A stretch of DNA of 64,000 nt from an uncultured Pelagibacteraceae bacterium (GTDB lineage: Bacteria > Pseudomonadota > Alphaproteobacteria > Pelagibacterales > Pelagibacteraceae): positions 39,769 to 103,768 of the forward strand of contig CACPOD010000005.1 of assembly GCA_902635515.1 (NCBI GenBank). Reading direction: 5' to 3'. The notes beneath the pieces are model-generated. The model had not been told where the DNA came from. It saw only the letters and a list, made by a program, of their open reading frames with translations, and ran no database searches. Below are positions 54,659-63,818 of the stretch, piece by piece (position 1 is the first letter of the stretch; each line of letters starts with the position of its first letter). Position numbers and translations under genes: made by a program.

Positions 54659-54961
54659 ATGAAACTAACTCCTAGAGAAAAAGATAAACTTTTAATAAGC
54701 CTTGCAGCGATTGTTGCTAAAAATAGATTATTAAAAGGTATAAAATTGAATTATCCAGAAGCTATCGCTTTAATAACAGATTTTGTAGTCGAGGGAGCAA
54801 GAGAAGGTAAAAGTGTTGCAGAATTGATGGAGGCTGGAGCTCATGTTATTAAAAAAAAGGATTGTATGGAAGGCATTCCAGATATGGTCAAGGAAGTTCA
54901 AGTAGAAGCTACTTTTCCTGATGGAACAAAATTGGTAACAGTTCATAAACCTATAAGATGA
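54659..54961 (+). CDS. ureA: Urease gamma subunit UreA
   Basis: 100 residues, standard length. [46 protein letters not shown] sequence is the well-conserved gamma start (family: L-T-P-R-E-K-D-K-L). It continues with [20 protein letters not shown] and [28 protein letters not shown]. Forms the (abc)3 trimer with UreB and UreC. Confidence 0.98.
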   Translation: MKLTPREKDKLLISLAAIVAKNRLLKGIKLNYPEAIALITDFVVEGAREGKSVAELMEAGAHVIKKKDCMEGIPDMVKEVQVEATFPDGTKLVTVHKPIR

Positions 54962-54968
54962 TAATATT

Positions 54969-55274
54969 ATGAAGCCAGGTGAAGTAATTACAAAAAACGA
55001 GGATATAGAATTAAATAATGACTCCAAAGTTACTAAGATAAAAATTTCGAATTCTGGAGATAGACCTGTGCAAGTAGGAAGCCATTATCATTTTTTTGAA
55101 ACTAACGAGCATTTAGTGTTTGATCGAAAGTTAGCATATGGAAAGAGATTAAATATCCCCTCAGGAACCGCTGTAAGATTTGAGCCAGGTCAATCTAAAG
55201 ATGTTGAGCTTATAGAAATAAATGGATTAAAAAAAATATACGGGTTCAATAAGAAAGTTATGGGGAGCTTATAA
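54969..55274 (+). CDS. ureB: Urease beta subunit UreB
   Basis: 101 residues. Conserved beta segments: [55 protein letters not shown] and [17 protein letters not shown] seven bases after ureA, and its last base is the first of the ureC ATG. Structural subunit around the UreC active site. Confidence 0.98.
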   Translation: MKPGEVITKNEDIELNNDSKVTKIKISNSGDRPVQVGSHYHFFETNEHLVFDRKLAYGKRLNIPSGTAVRFEPGQSKDVELIEINGLKKIYGFNKKVMGSL

Positions 55275-56980
55275 TGGCTAAAATTTCTAGAGCAGCTTAT
55301 GCAGATATGTATGGGCCAACCACAGGAGATAAAGTAAGGCTTGCAGATACTGAATTATTTATTGAAGTTGAAAACGATCTAACCACTTATGGTGAAGAAG
55401 TAAAGTTTGGTGGTGGAAAAGTAATAAGAGATGGGATGGGCCAATCTCAAATTAGCAGAGAAAAAGGAGCTGCTGATACTGTTATTACCAACGCTTTAAT
55501 AGTTGATGTAAATGGAATTTATAAAGCTGATGTAGGTTTAAAGGATGGAAAAATATTTGATATTGGTAAAGCTGGTAATCCAGATACTCAATCTAAAGTA
55601 AATATTATTATTGGTCCAGGAACAGAGATAATTGCTGGAGAAGGAAAAATTTTAACAGCAGGAGGTTTTGATAGTCATATTCATTATATATGTCCTCAAC
55701 AAATTGACGATGCTTTGCACTCGGGTATTACAACCATGCTTGGAGGAGGAACTGGTCCGGCTCATGGAACACTTGCAACAACGTGTACTCCTGGACCATG
55801 GCACATAAAAAGAATGATTCAATCTGCTGATGGTTTTTCTATGAATTTAGCTTTTGCTGGGAAAGGAAATTCTTCATTACCAGAAGGTCTTGAAGAACAA
55901 ATTCTAGCAGGAGCTTCAGCTTTAAAATTACATGAGGATTGGGGAACCACTCCTGGAGCAATTGATAATTGTTTAAATATTGCTGACAAAAATGATGTTC
56001 AAGTAATGATTCACACAGACACTTTAAATGAAAGTGGATTTGTAGAAAACACTATCAAAGCAATTAATAAAAGAACTATTCACGCTTTTCATACAGAGGG
56101 CGCTGGTGGAGGACACGCACCAGATATAATCAAAGTTTGTGGAGAAGAGTATGTTATTCCTTCTTCAACAAATCCCACAAGGCCATACACAGTTAATACA
56201 ATAGAAGAACATTTAGATATGCTTATGGTTTGTCACCATCTCGATAAATCTATTCCAGAGGACGTAGCATTTGCTGAAAGTAGAATAAGAAGAGAAACAA
56301 TTGCAGCAGAAGACATTCTTCATGACATGGGAGCTTTTTCAATTATTGCATCAGATAGTCAGGCTATGGGAAGAGTTGGAGAAGTTATAATTAGAACTTG
56401 GCAAACTGCACATAAAATGAAAGTTCAAAGAGGAAGTTTACCAGAGGAAAAAGGAGACAATGACAACTTTAGAGTTAAAAGATATTTAGCAAAATACACA
56501 ATTAATCCTGCAATTGCTCACGGGATTTCAAAATATATTGGTAGTATTGAAAAAAATAAACGTGCAGATTTAGTTTTGTGGGATCCAGCATTTTTTGGTG
56601 CAAAGCCAGAGATGATTTTAATAGGTGGAAGTATAGCCTGTGCACAAATGGGAGACCCAAATGCATCAATTCCAACTCCACAGCCGGTATACACTAGACC
56701 AATGTTTTCATCATTTGGGACTTCTTTAGAGAAATCCTCAGTAATTTTCACAAGCAAACTTGCTCTTGAAAAGAATTCTTTAAAAGATGCAAGTATTAGA
56801 AAAGACTTATTACCTGTAGAAAATACAAGAGCTATTTCTAAAAAAGATATGATTTTAAATAACAAGTGTCCAAAGATTGAGGTTAATTCTGAGACATACG
56901 AAGTAAAAGCTGATGGTGGGATAATTACGTGTGAACCAGCCAAAGAACTTCCTTTGGCACAAAGATATTTTATGTTTTAG
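55274..56980 (+). CDS. ureC: Urease alpha (catalytic) subunit UreC
   Basis: Nickel enzyme splitting urea to ammonia and carbamate. 568 residues, full length. Active-site motifs: [14 protein letters not shown] (two Ni His), [16 protein letters not shown] with the carbamylated Lys, [13 protein letters not shown] and [16 protein letters not shown] (Ni His), [21 protein letters not shown] (flap Cys and His), and [15 protein letters not shown] (Ni Asp). Provides nitrogen from urea. No urea transporter is encoded in this window. Confidence 0.99.
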   Translation: MAKISRAAYADMYGPTTGDKVRLADTELFIEVENDLTTYGEEVKFGGGKVIRDGMGQSQISREKGAADTVITNALIVDVNGIYKADVGLKDGKIFDIGKAGNPDTQSKVNIIIGPGTEIIAGEGKILTAGGFDSHIHYICPQQIDDALHSGITTMLGGGTGPAHGTLATTCTPGPWHIKRMIQSADGFSMNLAFAGKGNSSLPEGLEEQILAGASALKLHEDWGTTPGAIDNCLNIADKNDVQVMIHTDTLNESGFVENTIKAINKRTIHAFHTEGAGGGHAPDIIKVCGEEYVIPSSTNPTRPYTVNTIEEHLDMLMVCHHLDKSIPEDVAFAESRIRRETIAAEDILHDMGAFSIIASDSQAMGRVGEVIIRTWQTAHKMKVQRGSLPEEKGDNDNFRVKRYLAKYTINPAIAHGISKYIGSIEKNKRADLVLWDPAFFGAKPEMILIGGSIACAQMGDPNASIPTPQPVYTRPMFSSFGTSLEKSSVIFTSKLALEKNSLKDASIRKDLLPVENTRAISKKDMILNNKCPKIEVNSETYEVKADGGIITCEPAKELPLAQRYFMF

Positions 56981-56983
56981 CTT

Positions 56984-57427
56984 ATGGATAATTGTTTTTT
57001 AATAGTTAATAAAATTGTCAAAAATAAAGCAAAAGATCACATATCTTTGTCTTATGATGAGAGATTTTTAAGAAGAAAAAAACTTGTTTCAGACAATGGT
57101 TTTGAATTTTTAGTCAATTTACCAGAGACAAAATCACTGTCAGAAAATCAAGCTTTTAGACTTCAAAGCGGAAATTTGATTTTAATCAAAAACAAAAAAG
57201 AAAGTTTATTAGAAATAAAAGGAAAAAATTTAATGCAACTTATATGGCATATTGGAAATAGACATATGCCATGTCAAATTGAAAAAGATAGAATTTTTAT
57301 ACAGCATGATGAAGTAATAAAAAAAATGATATTAAAACTAGGTGGAAAGGTTAAGAAAGTTTTAAGACCATTTAAACCTGAGGGAGGAGCATATGGAATT
57401 GGTAGAACCCATAGCCATAAACACTAA
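56984..57427 (+). CDS. ureE: Urease nickel chaperone UreE
   Basis: 147 residues. Two domains: peptide-binding N-part (DHISLSYDERFLRRKKLV) and metal-binding C-part with WHIGNRHMPCQIEKDRIFIQHDEVI (metal His). The C-terminus is only weakly His-rich (IGRTHSHKH), unlike the long His tail of Klebsiella UreE. It follows ureC by three bases. Confidence 0.94.
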   Translation: MDNCFLIVNKIVKNKAKDHISLSYDERFLRRKKLVSDNGFEFLVNLPETKSLSENQAFRLQSGNLILIKNKKESLLEIKGKNLMQLIWHIGNRHMPCQIEKDRIFIQHDEVIKKMILKLGGKVKKVLRPFKPEGGAYGIGRTHSHKH

Positions 57428-57446
57428 AATAAAAAATAATAAAGAT

Positions 57447-58073
57447 ATGAAAGAAACGTTACAAATTCTTCAAACTTGGTTTTCCCCTTCGTTTCCTGTT
57501 GGGAGTTTTTCATATTCTCATGGTTTAGAGGCAATGATTAATGATAATTTAATTAAGTCAAAAGAGGATATTTTGGATTATTTAAAATGTATCTTAAAAC
57601 ATGGAACTGGTAAAAATGATGTAATTTTAATGAAACATACTTATCAAGGAGAAGAGTTAAATGAACTAGCTCTATCTCTTTGCCCATCCAAAGAAAGAAA
57701 AATAGAGTCTATTGAAATGGGTAATGCATTTAGAAAAGTTTTAGCTGATAGTTGGGATTTTAAAATTCAGGAAAATACTGCTTATCCAATTGCTGTTGCT
57801 AAAGCAGCTAAACATTTTGATATACCTTTAAACTTAACGATAGTATCTTATCTACAATCTTTTGTATCAAACCTAATAAATGTTTGTATTAAACATATAC
57901 CAATTGGACAAAAAATTGGTCAAGACTGTATAATTCAAACTTATGATTTAATTAGAGAAATAGAAAAAGAAAGTGAAAATTTGAATTTAGAAGACTTAGG
58001 TGGAATTTGTTTTAATAGTGATATCTACAGTATTAAGCATGAAAATTTGAAAACACGAATTTATAAAACATGA
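57447..58073 (+). CDS. ureF: Urease accessory protein UreF
   Basis: About 208 residues from the ATG at 57447, chosen because the frame upstream lies inside ureE and adds a non-family leader. All-helical Ure[28 protein letters not shown] is diagnostic, followed by [34 protein letters not shown] and a C-terminal helix. UreF links UreD to UreG on the apo-enzyme. Its stop overlaps the start of ureG (ATGA). Confidence 0.93.
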   Translation: MKETLQILQTWFSPSFPVGSFSYSHGLEAMINDNLIKSKEDILDYLKCILKHGTGKNDVILMKHTYQGEELNELALSLCPSKERKIESIEMGNAFRKVLADSWDFKIQENTAYPIAVAKAAKHFDIPLNLTIVSYLQSFVSNLINVCIKHIPIGQKIGQDCIIQTYDLIREIEKESENLNLEDLGGICFNSDIYSIKHENLKTRIYKT

Positions 58074-58681
58074 AAAATATAAATGGACCATTAAAAGTTG
58101 GAATAGGTGGACCTGTTGGTGCAGGAAAAACTAGTTTGACTGCTGAACTGTGTAAATTTTTATCAAAGAAAATTTCTATGGCTGTAATATCAAACGATAT
58201 TTATACAAAAGAAGATGCAGAATTTTTGATGAAAGTTCAGGCTTTACCTCTTGAGAGAATTAAAGGAGTTGAAACAGGAGGATGTCCACACACAGCAATT
58301 CGTGAAGATGCTTCAATTAATATGCTTGCTGTAGAAAATATGAAAAAAAAATTCCCTGATCTCGATTTGATTTTAATTGAGTCTGGTGGAGATAATTTAG
58401 CAGCAACTTTTAGTCCAGAACTAGTCGATCTATCTATTTATGTTATTGACGTCGGTATGGGTGGAGATATTCCTAGAAAAGGTGGTCCTGCTATTCAAAA
58501 GTCAGACTTGTTAATTATCAATAAGACTGATTTAGCTCCTCATGTAGAAGTTAATCTTGAAACCATGAAAGAAGACGTAAAAAAGGCCCGAAATGGCTTA
58601 CCTTATGTTTTTTGCCAGATGAAAAAGCAAATTGGTGTCGAAGATGTTGCCAAATTTTTATTTTCATCAGGTGGACTATAG
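58070..58681 (+). CDS. ureG: Urease GTPase UreG
   Basis: GTPase that powers nickel insertion. 203 residues. P-loop [30 protein letters not shown], the metal motif [19 protein letters not shown] (Cys-Pro-His), [19 protein letters not shown], and [10 protein letters not shown]. Last gene of the urease operon; it ends nine bases from the convergent umuC. Confidence 0.98.
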   Translation: MKNINGPLKVGIGGPVGAGKTSLTAELCKFLSKKISMAVISNDIYTKEDAEFLMKVQALPLERIKGVETGGCPHTAIREDASINMLAVENMKKKFPDLDLILIESGGDNLAATFSPELVDLSIYVIDVGMGGDIPRKGGPAIQKSDLLIINKTDLAPHVEVNLETMKEDVKKARNGLPYVFCQMKKQIGVEDVAKFLFSSGGL

Positions 58682-58690
58682 AGTTTTGAT

Positions 58691-59968
58691 CTATGCTCTA
58701 ATTGTTGGCAAGCAATAGAAATCAGCTGTATCAATTTTAGAAGAATACTGTCTTCGCATATTCCACTTCTTATGAACCCCAGCACTTGCAACACTTAAAG
58801 TAGATCTTCCATACCGGTGATTAGTATTATCAATTGATCGCATTAAGCTATTTATTTTTTCATCTTTTTCAGAAGTAAATAAATTTGTTTTATCACTCGC
58901 ATTAGATAACCCTGTTAGCATGACACCTGCTTTTTGATAACGGTAACCATTTTTAAAAATACTTTCTAATATTGAAACTGCTGTCTTAACTGTTTCAATA
59001 CTATTGTTTGTTGCAATTGGAAAATCAACTGTCTTTGCGTTTGAATAATATCCAAAGTTTCTTTGGAAAGGACTAGTTCTAACAAATACAGTAATTGCTT
59101 TTGCGACTAAAGACTCTGATCTAATTTTTTCAGAAGCATTTAAACAATAATTTGCAACTGCTTCTTTTAATTCTTGGAACGTTTCAATTCTTTTTCCAAA
59201 TGATCTTGAAACAACACAGCTCTTTCTTTTTGTTGCAGTTGTCTCCAAACCTATGCAAGAAATTCCTCTAAGCTCCATTGCGGTTCTTGAACTTAGAACA
59301 TTAGAAGATTTTTTGATCCAGGTATTAGATTTATTTTTTAATTGTTTAGCATTATAAATTCCATGCTTTTGATAAAACTTTGTTAGCTGTCTACCAACAC
59401 CCCAGACATCATTGATTTCAACTTTTTCTAAAATAGGATCTAAGTTTTCAATTCCAATTAAGCTTGTTACCCCTGATTGTTTTTTCTTTGCAATGTGATT
59501 TGCAACTTTACTTAAAGTTTTTGTATTAGCTATTCCAATACTTGTTGGAATACCTGTCCATTGTAAAACTGTTTCTCTAATTTCTTTTCCGACTTTCTCT
59601 ACTTCAGTATCAGGAAAGTTTGATAAATCTAAAAATGCTTCATCAATTGAATAAACTTCTATTTCTGAATTAAATCTTTTAAGAGTACGCATCACTCTTC
59701 TTGATAAATCTCCATATAAAGAATAATTAGATGAAAATACTTCAACTTTATTTTTAAGAATAATATCTTTTGCTTTAAAGTAAGGTTCTCCCATTTTAAT
59801 CCCTAAAGCTTTTGCTTCATTTGATCTTGAAATGATACAACCATCATTATTGGATAGAACGACAACAGGCTTTCTTCTTATTTTTGGATTAAATAATCGC
59901 TCACACGAAACATAAAAAGAATTACAATCAATTAATGCTATTTTTTTAGTATGTTGAATGGATGACAT
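58691..59968 (-). CDS. umuC: Y-family DNA polymerase, UmuC type
   Basis: Translesion polymerase subunit. 425 residues from the ATG at 59968 (TTG at 59977 is possible). [19 protein letters not shown] and [12 protein letters not shown] supply the catalytic acids; [32 protein letters not shown] is typical of UmuC; the little-finger domain and a C-terminal UmuC domain ([19 protein letters not shown]) complete it. It overlaps umuD and so is under the same SOS control. Confidence 0.95.
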   Translation of the reverse strand: MSSIQHTKKIALIDCNSFYVSCERLFNPKIRRKPVVVLSNNDGCIISRSNEAKALGIKMGEPYFKAKDIILKNKVEVFSSNYSLYGDLSRRVMRTLKRFNSEIEVYSIDEAFLDLSNFPDTEVEKVGKEIRETVLQWTGIPTSIGIANTKTLSKVANHIAKKKQSGVTSLIGIENLDPILEKVEINDVWGVGRQLTKFYQKHGIYNAKQLKNKSNTWIKKSSNVLSSRTAMELRGISCIGLETTATKRKSCVVSRSFGKRIETFQELKEAVANYCLNASEKIRSESLVAKAITVFVRTSPFQRNFGYYSNAKTVDFPIATNNSIETVKTAVSILESIFKNGYRYQKAGVMLTGLSNASDKTNLFTSEKDEKINSLMRSIDNTNHRYGRSTLSVASAGVHKKWNMRRQYSSKIDTADFYCLPTIRA

Positions 59969-60341
59969 AAGTAACAACCCCCCAAATAAAAATATCTTGT
60001 TCTTCGTTAATTAAAATTCTGTCAGAAAATTCCTTAGATCCAGAAGTTAAAAATTTTTTATCTCTTTCTTGAACTAAAGTTTTAACTACAAGCTCGTCAT
60101 GAATATTAGCAATTACTGTTGAAAAGTTTTTTGGTTTTAAACTTTTATCGACAACTAATAAATCACCATCATTAATTCCAACATCGACCATTGATTTACC
60201 TTGAACTCTGATGATGAAAGTTGCTGGAACATTTTTTATTAAATGCATGTTCAGATCAATATCTTCTTCGATATAATCAGTAGCAGGGGAAGGAAAACCA
60301 GCACCTGCTTTATGTAGATAATAAGGGATTGTCAGCTTCAT
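59946..60341 (-). CDS. umuD: UmuD, self-cleaving polymerase V subunit
   Basis: 131 residues. LexA-type serine/lysine protease fold: cleavage site A14-G15 in [10 protein letters not shown] (E. coli has C24-G25 in the same CGFPSPA context), catalytic S50 in GKSMVDVGI and K87 in DELVVKTL. Cleaved on RecA filaments to give UmuD', the partner of UmuC. The N-terminal arm is ten residues shorter than in E. coli. The SOS box ends directly at the ATG, so the start codon has no normal Shine-Dalgarno. Confidence 0.92.
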   Translation of the reverse strand: MKLTIPYYLHKAGAGFPSPATDYIEEDIDLNMHLIKNVPATFIIRVQGKSMVDVGINDGDLLVVDKSLKPKNFSTVIANIHDELVVKTLVQERDKKFLTSGSKEFSDRILINEEQDIFIWGVVTYVIHSTY

Positions 60342-60388
60342 GTTCTTGTTTTGTTCTAATTTATAGCCTATTTATTTAATACACTCAA
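60342..60388 (-). promoter_or_regulatory. umuDC promoter with LexA-type SOS box
   Basis: On the minus strand TTGAGT (60388-60383) and TATAAA (60365-60360) are 17 bases apart. GAAC-N7-GAAC lies at 60356-60342 (plus strand GTTCTTGTTTTGTTC), matching the alphaproteobacterial LexA direct repeat exactly, over the expected transcription start and up to the umuD ATG. A match of this kind could occur about once by chance in 64 kb of this composition, but its position here is what is expected. Confidence 0.75.
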
Positions 60389-60516
60389 GAGGTTGTATTT
60401 TGAGTCTGTAACTGAATCAAAAGTGAATCAAAACGTGAACATCCAAAACAACATTTGGTGGACATGTGGATAACTTTTACAATAAGTAGTCTTAAAGTGA
60501 TTTAAAAAGGAAAATT

Positions 60517-60711
60517 ATGATTTGTATTAAAGCTGATATTCCAGAAGAGTTAAACGAAATAGATGATGAATTAAAAGCAGTTTACCATGGCAAAGATACC
60601 GTTTGTTTCTTCATATTAAAAACAAGAGAATTAAGAAATAAGTTTATAGAAGAAACCAAAGGAATGAACAAAAGTGAAAGAGAAAAAGTTTATGAGGTAT
60701 ATAATAAATAA
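60517..60711 (+). CDS. 64-residue soluble protein of unknown function
   Basis: Starts with ATG after a good AAAAAGGAAAATT ribosome-binding region. The product is acidic then basic: MICIKADIPEELNEIDDELKAV, a short hydrophobic strand VCFFILK, then a Lys/Glu-rich helix. No membrane segment and no family recognised. Thirteen bases ahead of the glyoxalase-like gene on the same strand, probably in one operon. Confidence 0.6.
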   Translation: MICIKADIPEELNEIDDELKAVYHGKDTVCFFILKTRELRNKFIEETKGMNKSEREKVYEVYNK

Positions 60712-60724
60712 GTAAAAATAAATT

Positions 60725-61108
60725 ATGAATATTTTAGATTTTGTGATGGTTGGTTCTGATGATCATGAAAAATCAGGTGATTTTTATGATGCTATATTTG
60801 AACCTTTGAAATTAAAAAGAGTTTTGAAAACACAAAAATATCTCGGTTACGCTCATGCAAGTGATCCAGAGAAAGTCCAATTTTATGTAACACATCCTGT
60901 AAATGGAAAAGATGCAACGTTTGGTAATGGAACCCAAATAACTTTATTAGCAGATAACAAAGAAGCTGTTGAAAAATTTTATGAAATTGCAATCTCAAAA
61001 GGAGCAACAGATGAGGGGGCACCTGGGGTTAGAAAAGATGGAAATTATTATGGATATATTCGTGATTTAGATGGAAATAAGATTGCAGCAAAAAGTGTTT
61101 TAAAATAA
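60725..61108 (+). CDS. VOC (glyoxalase/bleomycin-resistance) superfamily protein
   Basis: 127 residues with two beta-alpha-beta-beta-beta units: LDFVMVGSDDHEKSGDFYDAIFEPL and FGNGTQITLLADNKEAVEKFYEIAISKGATDEG, ending YGYIRDLDGNKIAA. Metal ligands are not strict, so lyase, dioxygenase or binding roles are possible. It sits with a GFA-type protein, which points to small-molecule or aldehyde detoxification. Confidence 0.88.
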   Translation: MNILDFVMVGSDDHEKSGDFYDAIFEPLKLKRVLKTQKYLGYAHASDPEKVQFYVTHPVNGKDATFGNGTQITLLADNKEAVEKFYEIAISKGATDEGAPGVRKDGNYYGYIRDLDGNKIAAKSVLK

Positions 61109-61120
61109 AAAAGGAGATAT

Positions 61121-61486
61121 ATGAAATTAAATTGTCATTGTGGCGCTATCGAAGCAGAAATTAATGCTACAGTTAACGAATTAGCAAAAATTGTAAGATG
61201 TAATTGTTCTATTTGTAAAAGAAAAAATGCAACAATGGGAATGGTTAAAAATGAAGATTTTAAAGTTACTAAAGGACAAGATAAATTAAAACTTTATCAG
61301 TACCATACTAAAGTTGCTAATCATTACTTTTGTACTGAATGTGGAATTTATACCCATCACAATCCAAGAAGTGCACCCGCTATGACTGGATTTAATATGG
61401 GATGTGTAGACGAGGTTAAAGTAGAAGATTTAAAAGAAGTAGCTTTCTTTGATGGTCTTAACCATCCAATGGATCAAGAAAAATAA
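61121..61486 (+). CDS. GFA (CENP-V/glutathione-dependent formaldehyde-activating) domain protein
   Basis: 121 residues. Zinc cysteines: CHCGAIE at the start, CNCSICKRKN, and FCTECGIYTHHNPR. The Mss4-like fold and this Cys set define the GFA family; in characterised members it speeds S-hydroxymethylglutathione formation, but many family members have no known substrate. Strong Shine-Dalgarno (AAAAAGGAGAT). Next to the VOC-type gene. Confidence 0.9.
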   Translation: MKLNCHCGAIEAEINATVNELAKIVRCNCSICKRKNATMGMVKNEDFKVTKGQDKLKLYQYHTKVANHYFCTECGIYTHHNPRSAPAMTGFNMGCVDEVKVEDLKEVAFFDGLNHPMDQEK

Positions 61487-61492
61487 AATCCA

Positions 61493-62422
61493 ATGAAATT
61501 ATCTGAAGAGTGTTTTAAGAAAGTTAAAAAAGATTGTTTTAAATTTATTAAATCACAAGAAACCTCTACTGAAAAGTTTGGCAATAAAGAAGGGATGATT
61601 AAGAATTTTTTAATCCCAATATGTTTTTGGATTTCAAAAAAAGCAGATAACAAAAAACCTTACTTTGTTGGATTAGCTGGAGGACAAGGAACAGGCAAAA
61701 CAACTATTAGCTCAATAATAAAGATAATATTGGAAAAGTATTTTAAATTAAAAGTATTTAAGATTTCTATTGATGATTTTTATAAAACAAGAAAAGAAAG
61801 AATAGCTTTATCAAAAAAAGTACATCCAATGTTACTTACTAGAGGAGTTCCTGGAACTCATGACATTAATATGATGTTAGATTTCTTCAAAAAATCTAAA
61901 GCAAAAAAATTCAAAAATATGAAATTACCAAATTTTAATAAGGCAATTGATGATAGATTTTCTAAAAATAAATGGAATAAAATTAATAAAAGACCAGATG
62001 TTATTATTTTTGAAGGATGGTGTGTCGGAGCAAGAGCAGAAAACAATAAGACATTGAAAAAATCTATTAATTCTATGGAAAAGGCCAATGATCACAAATT
62101 AGTTTGGAGAAAATATGTAAATCAACAATTAAAGACTAAATATAAACAGCTATATTCTCAGTTAAATTGTATGATTTACTTAAAAGCAAAAAACTTTAGT
62201 TTATTACAAAAGTGGAGATTAAAGCAGGAACATAAACTATGGTTAAAAACAAAGAAAAAGGGTGGTCATAAAATAATGAGCAAAGGGGATGTGATTAACT
62301 TTATGCAAACTTACCAAAGAATTACTCAAAACATGTTCAAAAATATGCCTAAATATGCATCTATAATTTTAAATTTAAACAGTAACCATCAAATTAAAAC
62401 TGCTGTATATAAATCGAAATGA
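61493..62422 (+). CDS. D-glycerate 3-kinase-like P-loop kinase
   Basis: 309 residues. P-loop GLAGGQGTGKTTISSII, KISIDDFYKTRKER, LLTRGVPGTHDINMMLDFF with the GTHD motif of plant-type glycerate kinase (GLYK/YggC/Tda10), IIFEGWCVGARA, and a C-terminal HKLWLKTKKKGGHKIMSKGDVINFMQTYQRIT segment. It likely phosphorylates D-glycerate to 3-phosphoglycerate. Pantothenate or uridine kinase relatives are less likely because of the GTHD and FEGWCVG motifs. Overlaps the TolC-like gene by four bases. Confidence 0.85.
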   Translation: MKLSEECFKKVKKDCFKFIKSQETSTEKFGNKEGMIKNFLIPICFWISKKADNKKPYFVGLAGGQGTGKTTISSIIKIILEKYFKLKVFKISIDDFYKTRKERIALSKKVHPMLLTRGVPGTHDINMMLDFFKKSKAKKFKNMKLPNFNKAIDDRFSKNKWNKINKRPDVIIFEGWCVGARAENNKTLKKSINSMEKANDHKLVWRKYVNQQLKTKYKQLYSQLNCMIYLKAKNFSLLQKWRLKQEHKLWLKTKKKGGHKIMSKGDVINFMQTYQRITQNMFKNMPKYASIILNLNSNHQIKTAVYKSK

Positions 62423-63711
62423 AAAAAATATTTATCATAGTTATTGCATCGATATTCTTTTTTAGTAACGCTTTCGCAGTTACTCTGCTTGATGCATTAA
62501 ATCAAACATACAAAAATAATATTCAATTAAATGCTGAAAGAGAAAATATTAAAGTTTCAGAAGAAGATGTGAATATTGCAAAAGCAGATTACAAACCTTC
62601 TTTAACTATAAAAGGGTCCAAAAGTATTGAGGAAACGAATAAAATTACAAATCAAAGTGGAGGTGATGCAAGTGTAACTGATGTAGATCCATTAACTACC
62701 TCGATTAAATTAGAACAAACATTATTAGATTTTGGGAGAGATCTTACACTTCAAAAAAATATTACTGCTTTAGATTTAGCAAAAGCTCAGTTAGTAAAAA
62801 AAGAACAGGATATTTTACATAAAGCAATTGATGCATTCACAAACTTAATTTTGACTAGAGAGACACTGGATATTAACGCTAAAAATTTAAATCTTTTAAT
62901 TAGACAAGTTGAAAATGATAAAATTAGAAGAGACAGAGGTCAAATTACAAATACTGATTTAGCACAATCTGAATCATCACTTGCAGGTGCTCAAGCGCAA
63001 TTTGCTAAAGCAAAAAGTGACTTATTGATCAGTAAACTAAATTATGAGAATATTATTGGTAAAATCAGCGATCCAAATCAATTACAAAAAAATTCAAATG
63101 CGATAGTTAGTATTCCAAATACTTTAAATGAAGCAATTAATCTTTCAAAACAAAACAACCCTGATATTCAAATAGCAAAATTTGATTTGGCTAAAGCTGA
63201 AAAAGAATTAGCAATTTCAGAGTCAGACTTAAAACCAACTGCTTCTTTATCTTTAGAAAGGTCTTATACAGAAGATCTTAGTTCTACTTATGATGAGAGA
63301 GAAAAAGACATTTTAAAAGCAGAGATTAGTTGGCCGTTTTATTCAGGAGGAAAAAAGAGATCAACTATTAATAAAAATTCAAATTTAACTACTAGAAAAA
63401 GATTGCTGTTAGATGATGCTGTTAAAACAAATGAAACAAATGTTGCAAGTGCTTGGTCTAGTCTAGAGTCTTCAGAAAGTTTTTTAAATTCAGTTAGAGT
63501 TCAAGTAAAAGCAGCTGAAATAGCTAATGAAGGAATAGCCGCAGAATACGAAAGAGGTTCCAGAACTACTTTGGATGTTATACAATCAAATGCTTTATTG
63601 CTTTCTGCTCAAATTTCTTTAGCAAATTCTGAGAAAAATTATCTCATGGCTCAATACAATCTGCTCAAAGCGGTGGGTTTGCTCAACAGCCAATATCTAA
63701 AACTTAAGTAA
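62419..63711 (+). CDS. tolC: TolC-family outer-membrane channel protein
   Basis: 430 residues, signal peptide MKKIFIIVIASIFFFSNAFA. Two OEP repeats with long helices: VTLLDALNQTYKNNIQLNAEREN opens the first, NEAINLSKQNNPDIQIAKFDLAKAEKELA the second, and each ends in a helical hairpin (RDRGQITNTDLAQSESSLAGAQ and YERGSRTTLDVIQSNALLLSAQISL). Trimeric channel for type I secretion or efflux. Inner-membrane partners are not in this window. Confidence 0.93.
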   Translation: MKKIFIIVIASIFFFSNAFAVTLLDALNQTYKNNIQLNAERENIKVSEEDVNIAKADYKPSLTIKGSKSIEETNKITNQSGGDASVTDVDPLTTSIKLEQTLLDFGRDLTLQKNITALDLAKAQLVKKEQDILHKAIDAFTNLILTRETLDINAKNLNLLIRQVENDKIRRDRGQITNTDLAQSESSLAGAQAQFAKAKSDLLISKLNYENIIGKISDPNQLQKNSNAIVSIPNTLNEAINLSKQNNPDIQIAKFDLAKAEKELAISESDLKPTASLSLERSYTEDLSSTYDEREKDILKAEISWPFYSGGKKRSTINKNSNLTTRKRLLLDDAVKTNETNVASAWSSLESSESFLNSVRVQVKAAEIANEGIAAEYERGSRTTLDVIQSNALLLSAQISLANSEKNYLMAQYNLLKAVGLLNSQYLKLK

Positions 63712-63744
63712 TTATTTGATTTTTAGGAACAAAAAATAAATATA

Positions 63745-63772
63745 TTGCTAATGAGAACAAAATGTGTACATT
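63745..63772 (+). promoter_or_regulatory. Probable recA promoter with SOS box
   Basis: TTGCTA (63745-63750) and TACATT (63767-63772) are 16 bases apart. Between and over them lies GAAC-AAAATGT-GTAC (63755-63769), one base from the GAAC-N7-GAAC LexA motif; its first eight bases match those of the umuD box. An SOS box in the recA promoter is expected in alphaproteobacteria. Confidence 0.55.
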
Positions 63773-63818
63773 TATTCCATGATTCGAGTGTTAAAAAATT
63801 TAAAAAAAGAGGCAAAAA

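Noticed and set aside
54770..55027. Minus-strand frame across ureA/ureB
   Set aside because: Shadow of two conserved urease subunits, no start signal.
56518..56943. 141-codon frame antisense to ureC
   Set aside because: No protein-like features; ureC is intact and conserved on the plus strand.
60465..60473. TGTGGATAA, a perfect consensus DnaA box on the minus strand
   Set aside because: Single copy, no cluster, no AT-rich unwinding region with further boxes and no dnaA/dnaN nearby. A nine-base match of this composition is expected about once in the window by chance.
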